A DNA stretch of 64,000 nt. Origin: Octadecabacter algicola. GTDB taxonomy: Bacteria; Pseudomonadota; Alphaproteobacteria; Rhodobacterales; Rhodobacteraceae. Made by a program: the position numbers and the translations under genes. This document shows positions 61,211-64,000 of this stretch, piece after piece (positions within the stretch are counted from its first letter, which is position 1; each line of letters starts with the position of its first letter). The stretch covers positions 434,001-498,000 of the forward strand of contig NZ_JAKGAR010000001.1 of assembly GCF_021532625.1 (NCBI RefSeq). Direction: 5' to 3'. The notes below the pieces were generated by a model. The model was not told where the DNA came from, made no database searches, and was given only the letters and a program-made list of their open reading frames with translations.

Positions 61211-64000
61211 ATGTCGACTGCACCGCAAACCGTCCGAGTTTCTTCCGATAACCAAAGTATGTGGCAAAGCGGCGAAGCGGAAACGCTGGACTGGGTTGAA
61301 TACATCCCGATCATCGGCGGCGAGATCACACAGTATGATGTTAAGTCCGCAACCCTAGCATCGGGTACGGGCAAGGTCACAATTGACGACGGTCGTATCA
61401 AATACGACTCTGAGGGCACCTACGACTACCTTGCGCGGGACGTAGAGGACATGTTTACGATCACATATGTTGTGGTTGACGACGCGGGCGTTGAAGAAAC
61501 CAAAACTGCGCAGATCAAAGTTATCGGCGGCGCGAGCGAGGCTGTTTTCCAGCATGTCGACAGCGGTAACGAAGGCGCGGGCAGTATATCTTTTAGCGCA
61601 ATGACTGCGGCAGATCTTCTGCAGGATGTTCACAATTTTGAACAACTGGTTCCTGTCGACATCGACTTTGACGCTGCAGAAAGCCTCTCTGGCGCGATCA
61701 ACGACGCCAAAGCAGCGTTGCAAGCCGAAGTTAACCGCAACCAAGAAAACCTTGATGAAGCCGAAGATGAACTGGCCCTGCTTGTCGCCGACCGAGACAG
61801 AGCGTTCGACAAAGAAGAGCACATCCTGACGTATACAGGCAAAAGCGCCGAATTGGCGTTGGACCTGACTGCGTATTACGCCGCAGAGGCTGCCAGTAGC
61901 GCGATTAATGAACTGGTTGGCTTGTATAGGGCTGCGGAGGTTGAAAAGGGTCTGGCGGAGGTCGCCAAAGCCGCAGCCTTAACCGCCTATAATGTGGCCT
62001 ACGCAGCGAACAGAACGGCGGTAGAAGCGCTCAATGTTGCCGATTACGCACTGAACGGTGCCAATGGCGCGGTTTCGCTGGCCCGCAAGGCGATCACCGA
62101 CAAGGATGGGGCGATTGATGGTATTGAAAGCGCTCTGAATGGCGCAAAAGACGTTCTGGCAGATGTGGTCGCCGTTATCGACGATGTGGGGGATTGGCTT
62201 GGCAATTTGGTGGGTGATGTCGCCTATTACGCCGAGCTTGCGACCTATGAATCGGCCAAAACTCTGGCCTACGGATATGCTTGGATTGATGACTCAGATT
62301 ACAAATATTGGGTCAATAAAATAAGCACGTTGAAGTCACAGAAATCAGCCTACGACAAGGCCGTCGCGAGCCGATCCTCTAAACAAAGCGACGTAGACAA
62401 ATTTGCCGACGATCTACGCAAGGCAAACATTGAATTAGACGCCCTTAAGGATGCCCTTGATGATACCTTTAACGACGCGACAAGGGCGTTTAACGTCGCG
62501 CAGGACAAAGTAGATGACGCCCAAAAAGATTTGGACGATGCGCTGGACGATTGGCGGGTTGAAAACCAACGCTTAAATGACGCAATCGATGACGTTGCCG
62601 ACAAGCTCAAGGAATATACAGATGCCGGTGGGGACGCCGCAAAAGCGGCTTTGGAAAAGGCAACTGACGATGCCTATACTGCATATTTCGACACCTATTA
62701 TGAGCGTGAAGACGCCCTTAACGCGATGCGGGATGACGGGTTCTTCCTGAATGACAGACCCGACCTCGCGGACCTGGCCATCGCGACCGCTGACTTGGCC
62801 GCGGCGCAGGCATTGGTGACGGCAAAAGATATCGAAATATTCGGAACTGAAGGCTATGCCGCAATTCTTGAACTCAGCCAAACTGCGTTCAACACTCTGA
62901 CGGACAGCAATCTGAAAGCCGAAGTCGAGGTTAAGGTCGACTCTTACATGCAAGCGGGGTTGCTGATTGACTTCGCGATGGATGGCGGCTCCGTGGATAC
63001 CGACATCGATTTCATGCTCACATCGAATGCCGCCTATGACGTCGTCTCGAACACTTTCACAATCGCTCCGACGATTACGAATGATACGACGGGCGAAAGT
63101 ATCGCCTTTGAAACAGCCAGCCCGAATATCACCTTCTTTGCAGGACTTGCCTACAATGCCGGTGCGACATTTGAATTCCTGACGGACATTTACGCCAAGT
63201 TCGCAAGCATCGAGATCCTCGACTTCCCCGATGGAAATGCCCCAGCCACGTTCACCGAAACGGTTCAGTTGGATGGCATTGTACCGCTTATCGATTTCGA
63301 CAGCACCGATTTTGGACTGGAGTTCTCACCACCCGGATTTTTGGGCGATATCATCTCGTTTGAATTCAACTCTCCGTCTATCCAGACAGAAGGCAAAGAA
63401 ACTGATTTCGACGCGGCATTCTACGAAGACGTTACAGGAACCAGCCTCGACCAGATCGCTGAAGTTATCCTTGATCTGATCGACTTGCGTCTGGAATACG
63501 GTGAAGAGTTTAAGAAAATACTTGCAGAAAATGGTGCCTCAACGGAGCTGTTCGGGGATGACCTTGGAACTGCAATCGTTGACGCTCTCGAAGCGGTACT
63601 AGAAAGCATCGGTGGGGATTACGACGAAGACGGTGACGGCTATGTGCCGATCCTTGTCATCGAACAACGTTCAGATGGATCTCTTCTCCATATTAACTCG
63701 ATCTCTGATGACCTTTCCGGGCTTGATGACCCGAATAAGGGTGAATTTGGATTCTTTGTCGCCCAAGGTAAATCCGACAACATTTTCCAGGTTAATCTAG
63801 ACGTGGACCAACTGATTGCGACTGTCATCAACGTCGCATTGGGCAACACCCCTGAGAGCACCATTAACCCTCTCGATCTTAGCCTGAACTTGTTCGACCT
63901 ATTTGAAAGCAGTGACAAGAACGACGATGACAAAACCGAATCCGAAAAGGACGCGGACAAGGAAGAAACCAAGGAGGGCATCGATGCGATCAAGGAGTAC
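61211..64000 (+). CDS. Very large acidic surface or secreted protein, adhesin-like (partial, open at window end)
   Basis: The reading from the ATG at 61211 (AGGA six bases before) stays open for 930 codons to the window edge. Residues about 28-107 form a cadherin-like/VCBS-type Ig domain (GTGKVTIDDGRIKYDSEGTYDY ... VDDAGVEETKTAQIKVIGG). About 160-565 are strongly helical and rich in Ala, Asp, Glu and Lys, with heptad-like stretches (DDAQKDLDDALDDW). About 575-900 look beta-rich, followed by a Lys/Glu/Asp linker. There is no N-terminal signal peptide, and I found no Cys codon in the 930. These traits fit large type I-secreted RTX adhesins, whose export signal is C-terminal, but the end is not in the window. 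No family name is certain. Confidence 0.78.
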   Translation, partial: MSTAPQTVRVSSDNQSMWQSGEAETLDWVEYIPIIGGEITQYDVKSATLASGTGKVTIDDGRIKYDSEGTYDYLARDVEDMFTITYVVVDDAGVEETKTAQIKVIGGASEAVFQHVDSGNEGAGSISFSAMTAADLLQDVHNFEQLVPVDIDFDAAESLSGAINDAKAALQAEVNRNQENLDEAEDELALLVADRDRAFDKEEHILTYTGKSAELALDLTAYYAAEAASSAINELVGLYRAAEVEKGLAEVAKAAALTAYNVAYAANRTAVEALNVADYALNGANGAVSLARKAITDKDGAIDGIESALNGAKDVLADVVAVIDDVGDWLGNLVGDVAYYAELATYESAKTLAYGYAWIDDSDYKYWVNKISTLKSQKSAYDKAVASRSSKQSDVDKFADDLRKANIELDALKDALDDTFNDATRAFNVAQDKVDDAQKDLDDALDDWRVENQRLNDAIDDVADKLKEYTDAGGDAAKAALEKATDDAYTAYFDTYYEREDALNAMRDDGFFLNDRPDLADLAIATADLAAAQALVTAKDIEIFGTEGYAAILELSQTAFNTLTDSNLKAEVEVKVDSYMQAGLLIDFAMDGGSVDTDIDFMLTSNAAYDVVSNTFTIAPTITNDTTGESIAFETASPNITFFAGLAYNAGATFEFLTDIYAKFASIEILDFPDGNAPATFTETVQLDGIVPLIDFDSTDFGLEFSPPGFLGDIISFEFNSPSIQTEGKETDFDAAFYEDVTGTSLDQIAEVILDLIDLRLEYGEEFKKILAENGASTELFGDDLGTAIVDALEAVLESIGGDYDEDGDGYVPILVIEQRSDGSLLHINSISDDLSGLDDPNKGEFGFFVAQGKSDNIFQVNLDVDQLIATVINVALGNTPESTINPLDLSLNLFDLFESSDKNDDDKTESEKDADKEETKEGIDAIKEY

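Noticed and set aside
60964-61419. 151-codon minus-strand frame before and across the giant protein start
   Set aside because: It overlaps the 5' part of the long plus-strand reading in antisense, with no domain or start signal.

Overview
The window looks like chromosome of a marine alphaproteobacterium of the Rhodobacterales, most likely the Roseobacter group. The gene blocks that point there are a fused single-chain indolepyruvate ferredoxin oxidoreductase, the trpG-trpD-trpC-moaC-moeA-lexA block with an alphaproteobacterial GTTC-N7-GTTC SOS box, a B12-dependent class II ribonucleotide reductase (nrdJ), a phage/GTA-type muramidase-holin pair inside a cytochrome c maturation locus, RTX-type proteins, and TRAP transport of organic acids. 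No species can be named from sequence reading alone.

Layout. 1-11886: a LysR regulator (cut by the window edge) divergent from indolepyruvate oxidoreductase, then a PlsC-like acyltransferase, murI, argC, ccmE, an endolysin-holin pair, ccmF, ccmH and an enoyl-CoA hydratase. 11911-16157 (minus): an RTX protein, gltA and gltX. 16247-18337: comEC, convergent with lexA. 18334-23543 (minus): lexA preceded by moeA, moaC, trpC, a small membrane protein, trpD and trpG. 23714-26800: a divergent polysaccharide deacetylase-like protein, an unknown protein and a small exported protein. 26852-33421 (minus): trpE, a PpiD-like foldase, an aminotransferase, gpt, a LysE exporter and fabI. 33578-35447: pdxH, a double cold-shock-domain protein, a DUF192 protein and tRNA-Pro(UGG). 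35487-40179: a lipoprotein and nrdJ, separated by about 550 bases that carry DnaA-box-like and NrdR-box-like sites.

40525-58380 is a sugar-acid catabolic region. It holds two enolase-superfamily enzymes (one close to D-galactarolactone cycloisomerase, one resembling 3,6-anhydro-L-galactonate cycloisomerase), a Gfo/Idh/MocA oxidoreductase, a hydroxyisobutyrate-dehydrogenase-family enzyme, a FadR-type GntR regulator, a zinc alcohol dehydrogenase, a KduD-like SDR, a 2-hydroxyacid dehydrogenase, an IlvD/Edd dehydratase, an oversized TRAP transporter, an altronate-dehydratase-family enzyme, a DMT permease and another SDR. Four near-identical operator-like sites of the FadR type (T-N-G-T-N3-A-C-N-A) sit in its two divergent promoter regions, so the region probably forms one regulon. 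Two genes flanking uxaA look decayed: a truncated phytanoyl-CoA dioxygenase and a hydroxyacid-dehydrogenase remnant with an internal deletion and frameshift.

58381-64000: about 730 bases without a recognisable gene, then a LuxR-type regulator fused to an alpha/beta-hydrolase domain whose nucleophile serine appears to be alanine. Divergent from it is the start of a very large, acidic, cysteine-free protein (930 codons in the window, still open at the edge) with an N-terminal cadherin-like domain and a long helical region. It is probably a secreted adhesin or surface protein. The most unusual signals are this last pair, the GntR operator set, and the lysis cassette inside the ccm locus.
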